This document shows positions 35,618 to 44,093 of a stretch of DNA of 64,000 nucleotides, piece by piece. This stretch comes from Euzebyales bacterium. GTDB taxonomy: Bacteria > Actinomycetota > Nitriliruptoria > Euzebyales > JAHELV01. Where the stretch lies: positions 39,712 to 103,711 of the forward strand of contig DASUUK010000066.1 in NCBI GenBank assembly GCA_036374135.1. Direction: 5' to 3'. The position numbers and the translations under genes are program-made. Every line of letters starts with the position of its first letter. Position 1 is the first letter of the stretch. Under the pieces are notes generated by a model. The model did no database searches, was not told the origin of the DNA, and worked only from the letters and a program-made list of their open reading frames with translations.

Positions 35618-36301
35618 TCAGCGCACCAGGCCGTGGCGCATCGCGGTCACCACAGCCTGCACGCGGTCGTCCGCCTTCAGCTTCGCGTAGATGCGCGAGA
35701 GGTGGCTCTTGACCGTCTCCTCGCTGATGCACAGCGCATCGGCGATGTCACGCGTCGTGCCGCCGGTCGCCATGACCTCGAGCACCTCCTGCTCGCGGTG
35801 CGTCAGCGGCTCGATGCCGGCGTGGATCGCCAGCGGACCGACGCGTTCCAGGAACGGCCGTGTCACGTCAGGGTGCAGGAAGCCCTTGCCCGCCGCCACC
35901 GCGCGCACCGCCTGGATGAGCTCCCTGCGGCGCACGTTCTTCGGCAGGTACCCGGCGACGCCGGCCGCCACGGCGCGTGTGACGGTGTCGTGGTCGATGA
36001 ACATCGTCAGCGCCATCATCCGCGTCGGGACGTCGTGCTCGAGGATCTGGCGTACCGCGGTCAGCCCGTCCATGCCGATCAGGTTCACGTCCACGAGTGC
36101 GAGGTCCGGCCGCTGGGCCAGCACGACCTCGACCAACTGCTCACCCGACGTGACGATGGCCTGGACCTGCATGTCGTCCTCGAACGACAGCATGGTGGCG
36201 ATCCCGTCCGCGACCACGCCGTGATCCTCGGCGATGACGATGCGGATGACCGCTCTGCCGGTCGCGGGCGGATCGATGACCGGGGCGGCGAACGTCACCA
36301 C
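35618..36301 (-). CDS. NarL/LuxR-family response regulator
   Basis: The 227-residue regulator has a receiver domain (IRIVIAEDHGVVADGIATML; phospho-acceptor D71 in LALVDVNLIGMDG; LTMF; Lys in YLPKNV). It also has a C-terminal LuxR helix-turn-helix (LTHREQEVLEVMATGGTTRDIADALCISEETVKSHLSRIYAKL). It is partner of the histidine kinase whose stop it overlaps by 7 bases (GTGGTGA; GTG 36298 is an alternative start). GAGG lies about 7 bases before the GTG. The target genes are unknown. It is co-transcribed with the kinase, and the pair follows a nine-codon ORF with a perfect ribosome site. Confidence 0.9.
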   Translation of the reverse strand: MVTFAAPVIDPPATGRAVIRIVIAEDHGVVADGIATMLSFEDDMQVQAIVTSGEQLVEVVLAQRPDLALVDVNLIGMDGLTAVRQILEHDVPTRMMALTMFIDHDTVTRAVAAGVAGYLPKNVRRRELIQAVRAVAAGKGFLHPDVTRPFLERVGPLAIHAGIEPLTHREQEVLEVMATGGTTRDIADALCISEETVKSHLSRIYAKLKADDRVQAVVTAMRHGLVR

Positions 36302-37998
36302 GTCGGCACCTCGAGACGCACGGTCGTGCCGGCTCCATGTACACCGGAGATGTCGAAGCTGCCCCGCGCGAGCTCGGCGCGTTGCCGCATCAGCGCGAGC
36401 CCGTGACTACGCGTCCCGACCCGCGTCGCGTCAAAGCCCCGACCGTCGTCCTGCATGAGTACCACCAGCCTACCCTCGTCGAGCTGGAACTCGACCTGCA
36501 CCTTGGTCGCCTCGGCGTGCTTCTCGACGTTCGCCAGGCAGCCGCGCACGGTCTCGTATGTCAGCAGCTCGACGGCGAAGGGCAGATCGGGCAGGTTCGA
36601 CGGTGCCACCACGCTGGCACGGATGCCCGTGCGCGCCTGCAGGTCGGCGATCAGCTTGCGCAGCCCGTCGGCCAGGGTCCCGGGCACCAGCGTGCTGCGG
36701 CGCAGATCCTCGAGCGTGTCACGCAGCGTGCAGATCCCGTCGCTGACGCCGGTCGTCGCCTTCTCGATGATGACGCTGGCGCGATCCAGCTGACCCATCT
36801 CGATGAGCATGCCGACGTTGTCGATCTGCATCTGCGCCGCGGCGAACAGCGGCAGGACATCGTCGTGCACCGACATCGCGATGCGGCTGCGCTCCCGCGT
36901 GCCCTCTTCGAGGATCCGGCCCGTCAGCGCCGTCCGCGCACGCTCGGTCTCCGCCAGCTCACGTTCGAGGTCGAGCCGACTCCACGTCAGGCCGATCAGC
37001 GAGGCCGCAGCCTCCAGCCCCGCCCGCGTCGGCCCGTCGACGGACTCGGAGACCGCGATGACCGCCGGTTCCGAACCAGCGATCGGGACGACCGTCGCAC
37101 CGGTTGCCTCACCGGAGCGGTCGACGCGCACCGTATGCCGGCCGGTCGCCCGCAGCACCGCCTCGGCGGTGGGTTCGACCGTGTCGTGCGTGCGGATCCT
37201 GAGCAGATCGGTGCTCAGCAGGTTGAGCATCTCCAGCTCGTGCACACGCACCGCCAGCTCCTCGGCGCGGTCCTGTGCCTCCCGTGCCGACTGCTGCGCG
37301 CGGTGGCTGAGCCACAGTGGCGCCGCCAGCAGGACGACCGACCAGAACCCCACATCGCGCACCAGCACAGCAAGCAGCAGCGACAACGGCGCGGAAACCG
37401 CCGCGTTCAGGGCGAACTTCGGCATGGGATTGACGGTGCCGGCCAACGCCGTGCGCGGGGACAGACCGCGTCTCACCGTCAGCATGAGCGCGATGAACAG
37501 GTCGTTGGAGACCTCGAAGACCACGAAGCCAAGGGCCGCCGCAACGATGAGACGCCACGCGGCACCGTCGTCGACCAGTGGCGTGACCGCCCACGCGACA
37601 AGGGCCCCTGCGAGCGCCATCTGAGACCGGTTGAACAGGGCCATCGCCAGCGTCGCCCGACCGTTGAGCTCCTCACGGCTCAACAGGCCGACCAGTGCGA
37701 ACAGCACGACAGCACTCGCGGGCAGCAGTAGGGCGGCCGCGACGATGACGATGGACGAGAGCGTGGCGGTCACCTCGAGCTGCGGCAGGAGGCTGATGCG
37801 CGTCATCGTGGCCGCTGCGAACAGCGGTACCCACAACAGGCCTGAGAGCAGCACGTCGGAGCTGGGTGGCTCGAACGCGACCACTGCCACGCACGCGGCG
37901 AGCAGGACACCGGCGACCACCCGCGACAACATCGCCGACCCCTGCACCGATGTGGTGGGGGGTGGAGAGTACGGGGGCGATAGGTCGTGGTCGGTCAC
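36295..37998 (-). CDS. membrane sensor histidine kinase, HisKA_3 type
   Basis: The 567-residue kinase has an N-terminal membrane domain of about seven hydrophobic helices (residues 25-235). A short coiled-coil and GAF-like region follow. The HisKA_3 dimer helix carries the phospho-acceptor H378 in RIAMSVHDDVLPLF, and the HATPase_c domain has ECxANVEKHAEAT-like CLANVEKHAEAT (N box) and MQDDGRGFD, GLALMRQRAEL (G boxes). The multi-helix membrane domain resembles MASE1-like or intramembrane sensors, so the signal may lie in the membrane or be a small hydrophobic compound. The start is GTG; ATG at MLSRVV is an alternative. It sits 101 bases downstream of a hairpin after the MKRGKQAW ORF. Confidence 0.88.
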   Translation of the reverse strand: MTDHDLSPPYSPPPTTSVQGSAMLSRVVAGVLLAACVAVVAFEPPSSDVLLSGLLWVPLFAAATMTRISLLPQLEVTATLSSIVIVAAALLLPASAVVLFALVGLLSREELNGRATLAMALFNRSQMALAGALVAWAVTPLVDDGAAWRLIVAAALGFVVFEVSNDLFIALMLTVRRGLSPRTALAGTVNPMPKFALNAAVSAPLSLLLAVLVRDVGFWSVVLLAAPLWLSHRAQQSAREAQDRAEELAVRVHELEMLNLLSTDLLRIRTHDTVEPTAEAVLRATGRHTVRVDRSGEATGATVVPIAGSEPAVIAVSESVDGPTRAGLEAAASLIGLTWSRLDLERELAETERARTALTGRILEEGTRERSRIAMSVHDDVLPLFAAAQMQIDNVGMLIEMGQLDRASVIIEKATTGVSDGICTLRDTLEDLRRSTLVPGTLADGLRKLIADLQARTGIRASVVAPSNLPDLPFAVELLTYETVRGCLANVEKHAEATKVQVEFQLDEGRLVVLMQDDGRGFDATRVGTRSHGLALMRQRAELARGSFDISGVHGAGTTVRLEVPTW

Positions 37999-38099
37999 GT
38001 GGTGGACAGTCTCCGTCGACCATCGCGGCCCGGCGACCGGCGGCTGCGAGCCAGGCGACGTTGTCGATTGCCTAGGGGAGCTACCTCCACAACGATAAG

Positions 38100-38129
38100 G
38101 GTCGCCGCCTCGGACGGAAGGCGGCGACC
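38100..38129 (-). terminator. hairpin after the MKRGKQAW ORF
   Basis: GGTCGCCGCCT and AGGCGGCGACC form a perfect 11-bp stem around an eight-base loop. It starts 22 bases after the mini-ORF stop and is followed by CTTATC on the minus strand. It is a probable terminator or attenuator before the histidine kinase. Confidence 0.6.
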
Positions 38130-38151
38130 TCGAAGATTGCTCGTGGGACCT

Positions 38152-38178
38152 CTACCATGCCTGCTTGCCACGCTTCAT
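38152..38178 (-). CDS. eight-residue peptide ORF MKRGKQAW (candidate)
   Basis: The ORF has nine codons, ATG to TAG, encoding MKRGKQAW. It is preceded by AGGAGGTGA, a full nine-base match to the anti-Shine-Dalgarno sequence, with GGAGG 7 bases before the ATG; this is the strongest ribosome site in the window. An 11-bp hairpin follows 22 bases after the stop, and the two-component kinase lies further down on the same strand. It may be an attenuation leader, a translated small regulatory RNA, or a short peptide product. It has no signal sequence, so export is not supported by sequence alone. I know of no described counterpart. Confidence 0.55.
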   Translation of the reverse strand: MKRGKQAW

Positions 38179-38234
38179 GGGGTCACCTCCTGTAGCTGCT
38201 GTGTTGCGGACTGAACAGTCGGAGCGACGCACAA

Positions 38235-38253
38235 CGACTACCCTCAGTAGTCG
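38235..38253. promoter_or_regulatory. inverted repeat upstream of the MKRGKQAW ORF
   Basis: CGACTAC and GTAGTCG are perfect 7-base arms around CCTCA, 57 bases before the ATG of the mini-ORF, in the divergent region with dxs. A second inverted repeat GACTG/CAGTC lies at 38209-38220. They are candidate operator sites or 5' UTR hairpins. The 513-base divergent region 37999-38511 otherwise has no gene; promoters for both sides must be here but no hexamer pair is convincing. Confidence 0.45.
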
Positions 38254-38511
38254 ACCTATCGCTACTCGTGTAACGTACCCACCCCGATTTCACAACTCGA
38301 TGCGCAACCCGTAAACAACTGCTCAGGACGAGCGGCCTGCGCGCACACTGCGTGAGTCGCACTAGTCCGGCCTCCGGAGACCGTATGAGCGAGCTCGTCT
38401 TTTGGCCTTCTGATGGTCACAACGGGCTGGTTTTCGCCTGGGTCGACCGCCGCGACGTCGCCGAACCGCGCGGTAGCGTGGAGCGTTGACGCAGCCCCGG
38501 GAGGGCCATCG

Positions 38512-40386
38512 ATGCTGTTGGAGACCATCCGCACGCCACATGACCTGCGCGGGCTCGACGCCGGTCAACTGGAGCAGTTGGCGACCGAGATCCGCGACTT
38601 CATCGTCGACGCGGTGTCGCGCACGGGCGGTCACCTGGGATCCAACCTCGGCGCGGTCGAACTGACCTTGGCCGTCCACCGGGTGTTCGACTCCCCCCAC
38701 GACGTCGTGTTGTGGGATACGGGCCACCAGGCGTATGTCCACAAGATCGTGACGGGCCGGCAGTCGGGCTTCGACGCCCTGAAGCAGGGCGGCGGGCTGT
38801 CGGGCTATCCATCGCGCAGCGAGTCCGAGCATGACTGGGTGAGCAACAGCCATGCATCGACGATCCTGAGCTACGCACACGGCATGGCGACCAGCTTCGC
38901 GCTGCGCGGCGTCGATCGGCGCGTCGTCGCCGTCATCGGCGATGGAGCCCTGACGGGTGGCATGGCGTTCGAAGCGCTCAACAACCTGGGCCACAGCGGC
39001 CGGCGCGTGATCATCGTGCTCAACGACAACGGCCGGTCCTACGCGCCGACCATCTCGCGGCTGGGTGAACATCTGGCACGGCTGCGGCTGAACCCGTCGT
39101 ACGTGCACGCCCGCCGGGTGCTCGACGACCGTCTGCGCGCGATCGCGGGCGGTGACCTGGCGGTGCAGGGCATCAACAGCATCGGTGCCGCGCTGCGGGA
39201 GGTCTTCGAGCCGCACGCGTTCTTCGAGGCCCTCGACGTCCGCTACACCGGGCCGATCGACGGGCACGACATCGCACGGGTCGAGCAGGCGCTACGCCAT
39301 GCCGCGACGTTCGACGGCCCGATCGTCGTGCACGTCCGCACGCAGAAGGGCCGCGGCTACGCACCGGCCGAGACCGATGTCGAGAAGCGCCTGCACGACG
39401 TCTCTGCCTTCGATCCGACCACCGGCAAGAGCGCCAGTCGCGGCAGTGGTCCGACCTACACGCAGGTGTTCTCCGACGCGATGGTCGATCTCGCGGAGCG
39501 TCACGACAACCTCGTCGCGCTCACCGCCGCCATGCCCGGCTCAACCGGTCTGCTGCCGCTGGCCGGCCGCCACCCCGAGCGGGTGATCGACGTGGGCATC
39601 GCCGAGCAGCACGCGGTCACCGCGGCCGCCGGCATGGCGATGACGGGGCTGCGTCCCGTGTTCGCCGTGTACTCGACGTTCCTGTCACGCGCGTTCGACC
39701 AGATGAACCTGGATGTCGGCCTCCACGGTCAACCCGTCGTGTTCGCCCTCGACCGGGCCGGCATCACCGGACCGGACGGCCCGTCGCACCACGGCGTGCT
39801 CGACCTCGCGCTCAGCCTGCGCGTACCGGGCATGACGGTGTTCGCGCCCTCGTCGGCGGGTGAGCTGCGACAGATGCTGGCCGACGCCGTGACGCTCGAC
39901 GGACCCGCGCTGGTGCGGTTCCCCAAGGGCACGGCGCCGGAGGTGCCCGACGATCAGGTCGGGCGGGGCCTCATGGCACGCCGCATCCGCGGCGGCACGG
40001 ACGTGTGCTTCCTCGCGGTCGGCAAGATGGTGCCCGCAGCGACGGGGGCCGCCGACCAACTGGCCGCCGACGGCGTGTCGGCCACCGTGTGGGACGTGCG
40101 TGTGGTCAAGCCGGCGGACCCGGCGATGCTCGACGACGCCGCGCGCCACGACCTCGTGGTGACCGTCGAGGACGGCGTGCGTCATGGCGGCGCCGGGTCG
40201 TACCTGGCCGGCATGCTGGCCGACCGCGACGCCTCCGGCACGGTGCCCCGCCTGCTGCACCTCGGCACCCCGGATGCCTACGTCGATCACGGCAGCGCCG
40301 GCCAGATCCACACGGACCTGGGCCTGGACGCCACCGGCATCACCGCGGCCACACGCAAACGCCTGGGCGCGGGCGACAGCGACTGA
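38512..40386 (+). CDS. dxs: 1-deoxy-D-xylulose-5-phosphate synthase
   Basis: This thiamine-diphosphate enzyme joins pyruvate and glyceraldehyde 3-phosphate, the first step of the MEP isoprenoid pathway. The 624 residues include GGHLGSNLGAVELTLAVHRVF, WDTGHQAYVHKIVTGR, the TPP motif IGDGALTGGMAFEALNN near 143-159, and KGRGYAPAE. The second domain has VDVGIAEQHAVTAAAGMAMTG (catalytic Glu in GIAEQHA), then DRAGITGPDGPSHHGVLDL. ATG 38512 has GGGAGG 8 bases upstream; the longer in-frame extension to 38413 has no similarity. The convergent crt genes next door use its products, so a dedicated carotenoid supply is plausible. Confidence 0.95.
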   Translation: MLLETIRTPHDLRGLDAGQLEQLATEIRDFIVDAVSRTGGHLGSNLGAVELTLAVHRVFDSPHDVVLWDTGHQAYVHKIVTGRQSGFDALKQGGGLSGYPSRSESEHDWVSNSHASTILSYAHGMATSFALRGVDRRVVAVIGDGALTGGMAFEALNNLGHSGRRVIIVLNDNGRSYAPTISRLGEHLARLRLNPSYVHARRVLDDRLRAIAGGDLAVQGINSIGAALREVFEPHAFFEALDVRYTGPIDGHDIARVEQALRHAATFDGPIVVHVRTQKGRGYAPAETDVEKRLHDVSAFDPTTGKSASRGSGPTYTQVFSDAMVDLAERHDNLVALTAAMPGSTGLLPLAGRHPERVIDVGIAEQHAVTAAAGMAMTGLRPVFAVYSTFLSRAFDQMNLDVGLHGQPVVFALDRAGITGPDGPSHHGVLDLALSLRVPGMTVFAPSSAGELRQMLADAVTLDGPALVRFPKGTAPEVPDDQVGRGLMARRIRGGTDVCFLAVGKMVPAATGAADQLAADGVSATVWDVRVVKPADPAMLDDAARHDLVVTVEDGVRHGGAGSYLAGMLADRDASGTVPRLLHLGTPDAYVDHGSAGQIHTDLGLDATGITAATRKRLGAGDSD

Positions 40387-40449
40387 CGCCACCCCCTCGG
40401 CGACCCCGACGCGGCACCGAGTCGGCGACGCCCGGCGCGTGCGGGCCCG

Positions 40450-41448
40450 TCAGGCGGTCGGCGGCACCGGTCGCGGGCGGCGGACGACCTCCCGGGCCGC
40501 GACGGCGAGTTTGCGCGTCATCGGCACCGACGCGCGACGGCTGAACACCTGCCAGTCGGCGGCCTCGATGCGGTCGAGGATCTCGCCGTACAGGCGGTGC
40601 GCGATGCGGATGCACGCCTGGCTGCGCGGCTCCAGCATCCCCCATCCCTGCTCGGCGCGACGGTACAACGTGCGGGTGCGGTCGCTCTCGAACGCCAGCA
40701 GGCGGCGCAACTGGGGTGTGACCTCACGGCGCTCGAAGTGCTCCTCGGTGACACCGAAGCGATCGAGGTCCTCCAACGGCAGGTAGATGCGGCCACGGTC
40801 CCAGTCCTCGGCGACGTCGCGCAGGAAGTTCGTCAGCTGGAAGGCGATGCCGAGATCCATCGCACGGTCACGGGCATCCGGGTGGCGGGCACCGAGCACC
40901 GGCAGCATCATCGCGCCGATCACCGCTGCCGACCCGTGGACGTAGGTGTACAGATCGTCGTACGTCTCATAGCGCGTGACGGTCAGATCCATCGCCATCG
41001 ACCGCAGGAACGCCCGCAGATCGTCGTGATCGATGCCGAGCTCGGTGACCGTGGCGATGACCGCCTTGAGCACCGGGTCGTCGCTGTGGCCGACCGCCAG
41101 TGACGCCAGGAACCCGTCACTCCACTGCTCGAGCGCGGCCCGCCGCTGCATGGCGGACCATCCGAGGTCGAAGTGGTCCACCAGGTCGTCGGCGTAGCGG
41201 GCGAAGCCGTACAGCGCGTGGACGTGGTGACGGCGATCGCGTGGCAGGAACCGCGTGGCGAAGTAGTACGTGCGACCGTGCGCGGCGTTCAGTCGCCGAC
41301 ACAGCTCGTAGCTGGCGTCCAGATCAACCGGGCTCCCGGCCGGCGCGCCGTCCGCGACGATCTCCGTCGACGGGGGAGGGTGGTGGTAGCCCGGCCCGCC
41401 ACCGCTGCCCGGCCGCTCACCGCCGACGCCGTCGACCCGCGCCGTCAC
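40450..41448 (-). CDS. crtB: phytoene/squalene synthase
   Basis: The 332-residue enzyme condenses two prenyl diphosphates. It shows YYFATRFLPRDRRHHVHALYGFARYADDLVD (the first Asp motif, DDLVD) near 47-78 and the second Asp-rich motif in LGIAFQLTNFLRDVAEDWDRGRIYLP near 200-225. The neighbouring crtE and crtI make phytoene the probable product. The GTG overlaps the crtI stop as GTGA. The residues before the conserved region (a 30-residue Gly/Pro-rich lead) are uncertain. It ends convergently with dxs, 63 bases away. Confidence 0.92.
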   Translation of the reverse strand: MTARVDGVGGERPGSGGGPGYHHPPPSTEIVADGAPAGSPVDLDASYELCRRLNAAHGRTYYFATRFLPRDRRHHVHALYGFARYADDLVDHFDLGWSAMQRRAALEQWSDGFLASLAVGHSDDPVLKAVIATVTELGIDHDDLRAFLRSMAMDLTVTRYETYDDLYTYVHGSAAVIGAMMLPVLGARHPDARDRAMDLGIAFQLTNFLRDVAEDWDRGRIYLPLEDLDRFGVTEEHFERREVTPQLRRLLAFESDRTRTLYRRAEQGWGMLEPRSQACIRIAHRLYGEILDRIEAADWQVFSRRASVPMTRKLAVAAREVVRRPRPVPPTA

Positions 41449-42947
41449 GCGCACCCTCGCGCACGCCCGGTCAGCACGCGCTCGGCCGCCAACCTGCCCG
41501 ACACCAGCACCATCGGCACGCCGACGCCGGGGACGGTGCCCGACCCGACGAAGACGACACCGTCGACCGTCGGCGCCACGTTGCGCGGCCGGAACGGTCC
41601 GGTCTGGCCGAAGTGGTGGCTCGCTGCGAACGGCGTGCCGGCGGCCATGCCCCGGCGTCGCCAGTCGGCCGGCGTGACGACCTCGCTGACCACGACCTCC
41701 GGTGTGCCGTATCCAGCCTCCTGCAGGCGGCGCACGGCCGCCTGCACCTCGCGCGGACCCTGCGCGTCCCAGTCCAACGGGTCGCCGTGCAGGTTCGGCG
41801 CGGGCAGCAGGTAGAAGCCGACCGCGCCGCCGTCGGGAGCCATCGACGGGTCGCCGGCCGTCGGGACCGTGAGGAACCACGAGGGGTCGCGTTGCATCCG
41901 TCCGGCGAGCAGATCGTCGAACGACGCACGATAGTCCCGGGCGAAGTGGATGTTGTGGTGCGCGGCGTCCTTGAGCGGGTCCGCCAGTCCCAGGTGCACG
42001 ACGACGCACGACGGCGAGTAGCGCAGGCGGTTGATGCGCCGGGGTGTGTGCCGCGGGCCGAGCAGATCACGGTACGCGATCGGCAGGTCGGGGTTCAGCA
42101 CGACGGTGCCGGCGGCGTGCCGCTCGTCGTCAGCGGTCACGACCGCCGTCGCCCGCCCCCCGCGGACCTCCACATCGCGCACGGTCGTGCCCAGGCGCAG
42201 GTCGACCCCGCAGCGGACCGCCAGATCGGCCAACGCGCGACTCACGGCGTGGATGCCACCGGCCGGGAAGTACACACCCGCGATGCTGTCCATGTAGGCG
42301 ATGACGGCGTAGACGCCGAGCGCCTCGTAGGGGCTCATGCCGGCGTACATCGCCTGGAACGTGAACAGGCGCCGCAGGCGCCAGTCGCGCAGATGGCTGG
42401 CGACCAGGGGGAACAGCCGCCGGAATCCGCCGAGGCGCACGAGGCGCGCGATCACGGCCGGTCGCGCCAGGTCGAGCACCGAATCGAAGTTGGTGTCGAT
42501 GAAGTGGTCGTACTCGGCCTCGTACAGGCGCCGCAGGTGGTCGGCGAAGGCCACGAACCGGTCCGCCTCGGCCACGCCGCAGACGGACGCGACCTCCTCG
42601 CGCATCGCCTCCACGCTGCCCCGCACGTGCAACTGCGAGCCGTCGTGGAAGCGCGCCCGGTACGCCGGATCGAGGCGCTCGAGCTGCAAATGGTCGGCCA
42701 TGTCCTCGCCGGCGAGCTCGAACAGCTCCGCGATCAACCCGGGCATCGTCAGCACCGAGGGTCCCGTGTCGAACGTGAACCCGGCGCGCGTCACGCGTCC
42801 GGCGCGGCCGCCCGGCACGTCCGCCCGCTCCAGCAGGGTCACGGCGCGACCCGCCACCGCCAGGCGGACCGCCGCGGCGAGGCCGCCGAGTCCGGCGCCG
42901 ACGACGACGATCCGGTCGTCGGCGGCGCGAGGGCTGCGCTCAGGCAT
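41445..42947 (-). CDS. crtI: phytoene desaturase family protein
   Basis: The 500-residue FAD enzyme introduces double bases into phytoene. It begins with the dinucleotide motif RIVVVGAGLGGLAAAVRLAVAGRAVTLLERADVPGGRAGRV. It also has FDTGPSVLTMPGLIAELFE, TFQAMYAGMSPYEALGVYAVIAYMDSIAGVYFPAGGIHAVSRALADLA, and the C-terminal FAD block VVFVGSGTVPGVGVPMVLVSGRLAAERVL, the bacterial-type phytoene dehydrogenase signature. It overlaps crtE by 8 bases and crtB by 4, so the three are tightly coupled. The number of desaturation steps cannot be told from sequence. Confidence 0.93.
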   Translation of the reverse strand: MPERSPRAADDRIVVVGAGLGGLAAAVRLAVAGRAVTLLERADVPGGRAGRVTRAGFTFDTGPSVLTMPGLIAELFELAGEDMADHLQLERLDPAYRARFHDGSQLHVRGSVEAMREEVASVCGVAEADRFVAFADHLRRLYEAEYDHFIDTNFDSVLDLARPAVIARLVRLGGFRRLFPLVASHLRDWRLRRLFTFQAMYAGMSPYEALGVYAVIAYMDSIAGVYFPAGGIHAVSRALADLAVRCGVDLRLGTTVRDVEVRGGRATAVVTADDERHAAGTVVLNPDLPIAYRDLLGPRHTPRRINRLRYSPSCVVVHLGLADPLKDAAHHNIHFARDYRASFDDLLAGRMQRDPSWFLTVPTAGDPSMAPDGGAVGFYLLPAPNLHGDPLDWDAQGPREVQAAVRRLQEAGYGTPEVVVSEVVTPADWRRRGMAAGTPFAASHHFGQTGPFRPRNVAPTVDGVVFVGSGTVPGVGVPMVLVSGRLAAERVLTGRARGCA

Positions 42948-44025
42948 CGCGGAACAGCGCGCGGGCGGCCAGCTGCATCAAGGCCCCGCGGGCGGGGTCG
43001 TCGATCTGCTCGGCGGCGCGCAGCGCCTCATCGTGGTGGACCTCGATGCGGTGCTCGATGGTCGCCAACGCACCGCTCTCGGCGACGACGGTGCGCACGT
43101 CGTCCGCCATCGCCGTGTCGGCGTGCGGATTGCCGAGGGCACCCTCCAGCACGACGCGCTGTGCGGGCTCAGCGGCCTGCAGCGCCGTGAGCATCAGCAT
43201 CGTGCGCTTGCCCTGGCGCAGGTCGTCGAGCACACCCTTGCCCGTGTCCTCCGGATCGCCGAAGAGGCCCAGCACGTCGTCGCGCAGCTGGAACGCGACA
43301 CCGACCGCGTCTCCGTAGCCCACGAGCGCCGTGTCGAGCACGGGGTCGCTCCCGGCGATGGCTGCACCCAGCTGCAGTGGACGGGTGACCGTGTAGCGAC
43401 CGGCCTTGAGCAGTGCCACCGTGCCCGCCTGGTCGGGACGGGCGTCCGGCGTGGCCGCCAGGACCAGGTCGAGGTACTGCCCGGACATCAGCTCGGTGCG
43501 CAGGTCGGTGAACACCCGCCGCGCACGCTGCATGCTCCGGGTGTCGAGTGGCGCGGCGTCGAACAGCTCGTCGGCCCACACGAACGCGAGGTCACCCGCC
43601 AGGATCGCCGCGCCGATGCCGAACCAGTCGTCGTCACCACGGAGACCGGTCGCCCGGTGCTGTGCGGCGAGGGCGACGTGCACCGCAGGCTGACCCCTTC
43701 GGCGCGTGCTGCGGTCCATGACGTCGTCGTGGATCAACGCGAAGCTCTGCAGGAGCTCGAACGCGGCCGCCGTGTACCACACGTCGGAGGTGTGGGGAGC
43801 GCCGCCGGCGCGGTACCCCCAGTACACGAACGCGGGTCGCATGCGCTTGCCGCCCGACAGCACCAGCGACGTGATCGACCGGGCCACCGGACGCAGTCGC
43901 GCGTCCAGCGCCACGAGCTCGCGCTCGCGGACTCCGAGGAACTCCGCGAGCAGCGCGTCGACGGGTTCGCGTACCACGGTCAGCGCGTCCGTGGCGGCGT
44001 CGAGCGCCGATGTGGTGTCAACCAT
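42940..44025 (-). CDS. crtE: geranylgeranyl diphosphate synthase (polyprenyl synthetase)
   Basis: The 361-residue enzyme elongates prenyl diphosphates. It has GGKRMRPAFVYWGYRA, the first Asp-rich motif LIHDDVMDRS near 98-107, then GQPAVH, and the second motif FQLRDDVLGLFGDPEDTGKGVLDDLRQGKRTMLMLTAL. The RDDVLG form is common in actinobacterial members. Context with crtI and crtB supports C20 product for phytoene. There is no ribosome site before ATG 44025; instead a 13-codon ORF with GAGGAG overlaps the start by 8 bases, so translation may depend on coupling. It lies 68 bases after gatB. Confidence 0.92.
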   Translation of the reverse strand: MVDTTSALDAATDALTVVREPVDALLAEFLGVRERELVALDARLRPVARSITSLVLSGGKRMRPAFVYWGYRAGGAPHTSDVWYTAAAFELLQSFALIHDDVMDRSTRRRGQPAVHVALAAQHRATGLRGDDDWFGIGAAILAGDLAFVWADELFDAAPLDTRSMQRARRVFTDLRTELMSGQYLDLVLAATPDARPDQAGTVALLKAGRYTVTRPLQLGAAIAGSDPVLDTALVGYGDAVGVAFQLRDDVLGLFGDPEDTGKGVLDDLRQGKRTMLMLTALQAAEPAQRVVLEGALGNPHADTAMADDVRTVVAESGALATIEHRIEVHHDEALRAAEQIDDPARGALMQLAARALFRDA

Positions 44026-44059
44026 CGGATCGGTCCGGCGCGCGGTCCCGTCGCCTCAT
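44018..44059 (-). CDS. 13-residue upstream ORF of crtE (candidate)
   Basis: An ATG with GAGGAG 5 bases upstream opens MRRRDRAPDRSDG and ends with TGA inside the crtE start region, an overlap of 8 bases. crtE itself has no Shine-Dalgarno sequence. This looks like a translational coupling ORF that delivers ribosomes to crtE. Three consecutive Arg codons (AGG, CGA, CGG), the first two of them uncommon, follow the start and could slow initiation. Confidence 0.45.
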   Translation of the reverse strand: MRRRDRAPDRSDG

Positions 44060-44093
44060 GCCGTCTCCTCGACGCGGCGTGTGACTGGCAATG

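Noticed and set aside
38152..38178. Calling MKRGKQAW a secreted quorum-sensing pheromone of the adjacent kinase
   Set aside because: There is no signal sequence, exporter, protease or modifying enzyme nearby, so only a candidate peptide or leader ORF can be supported.
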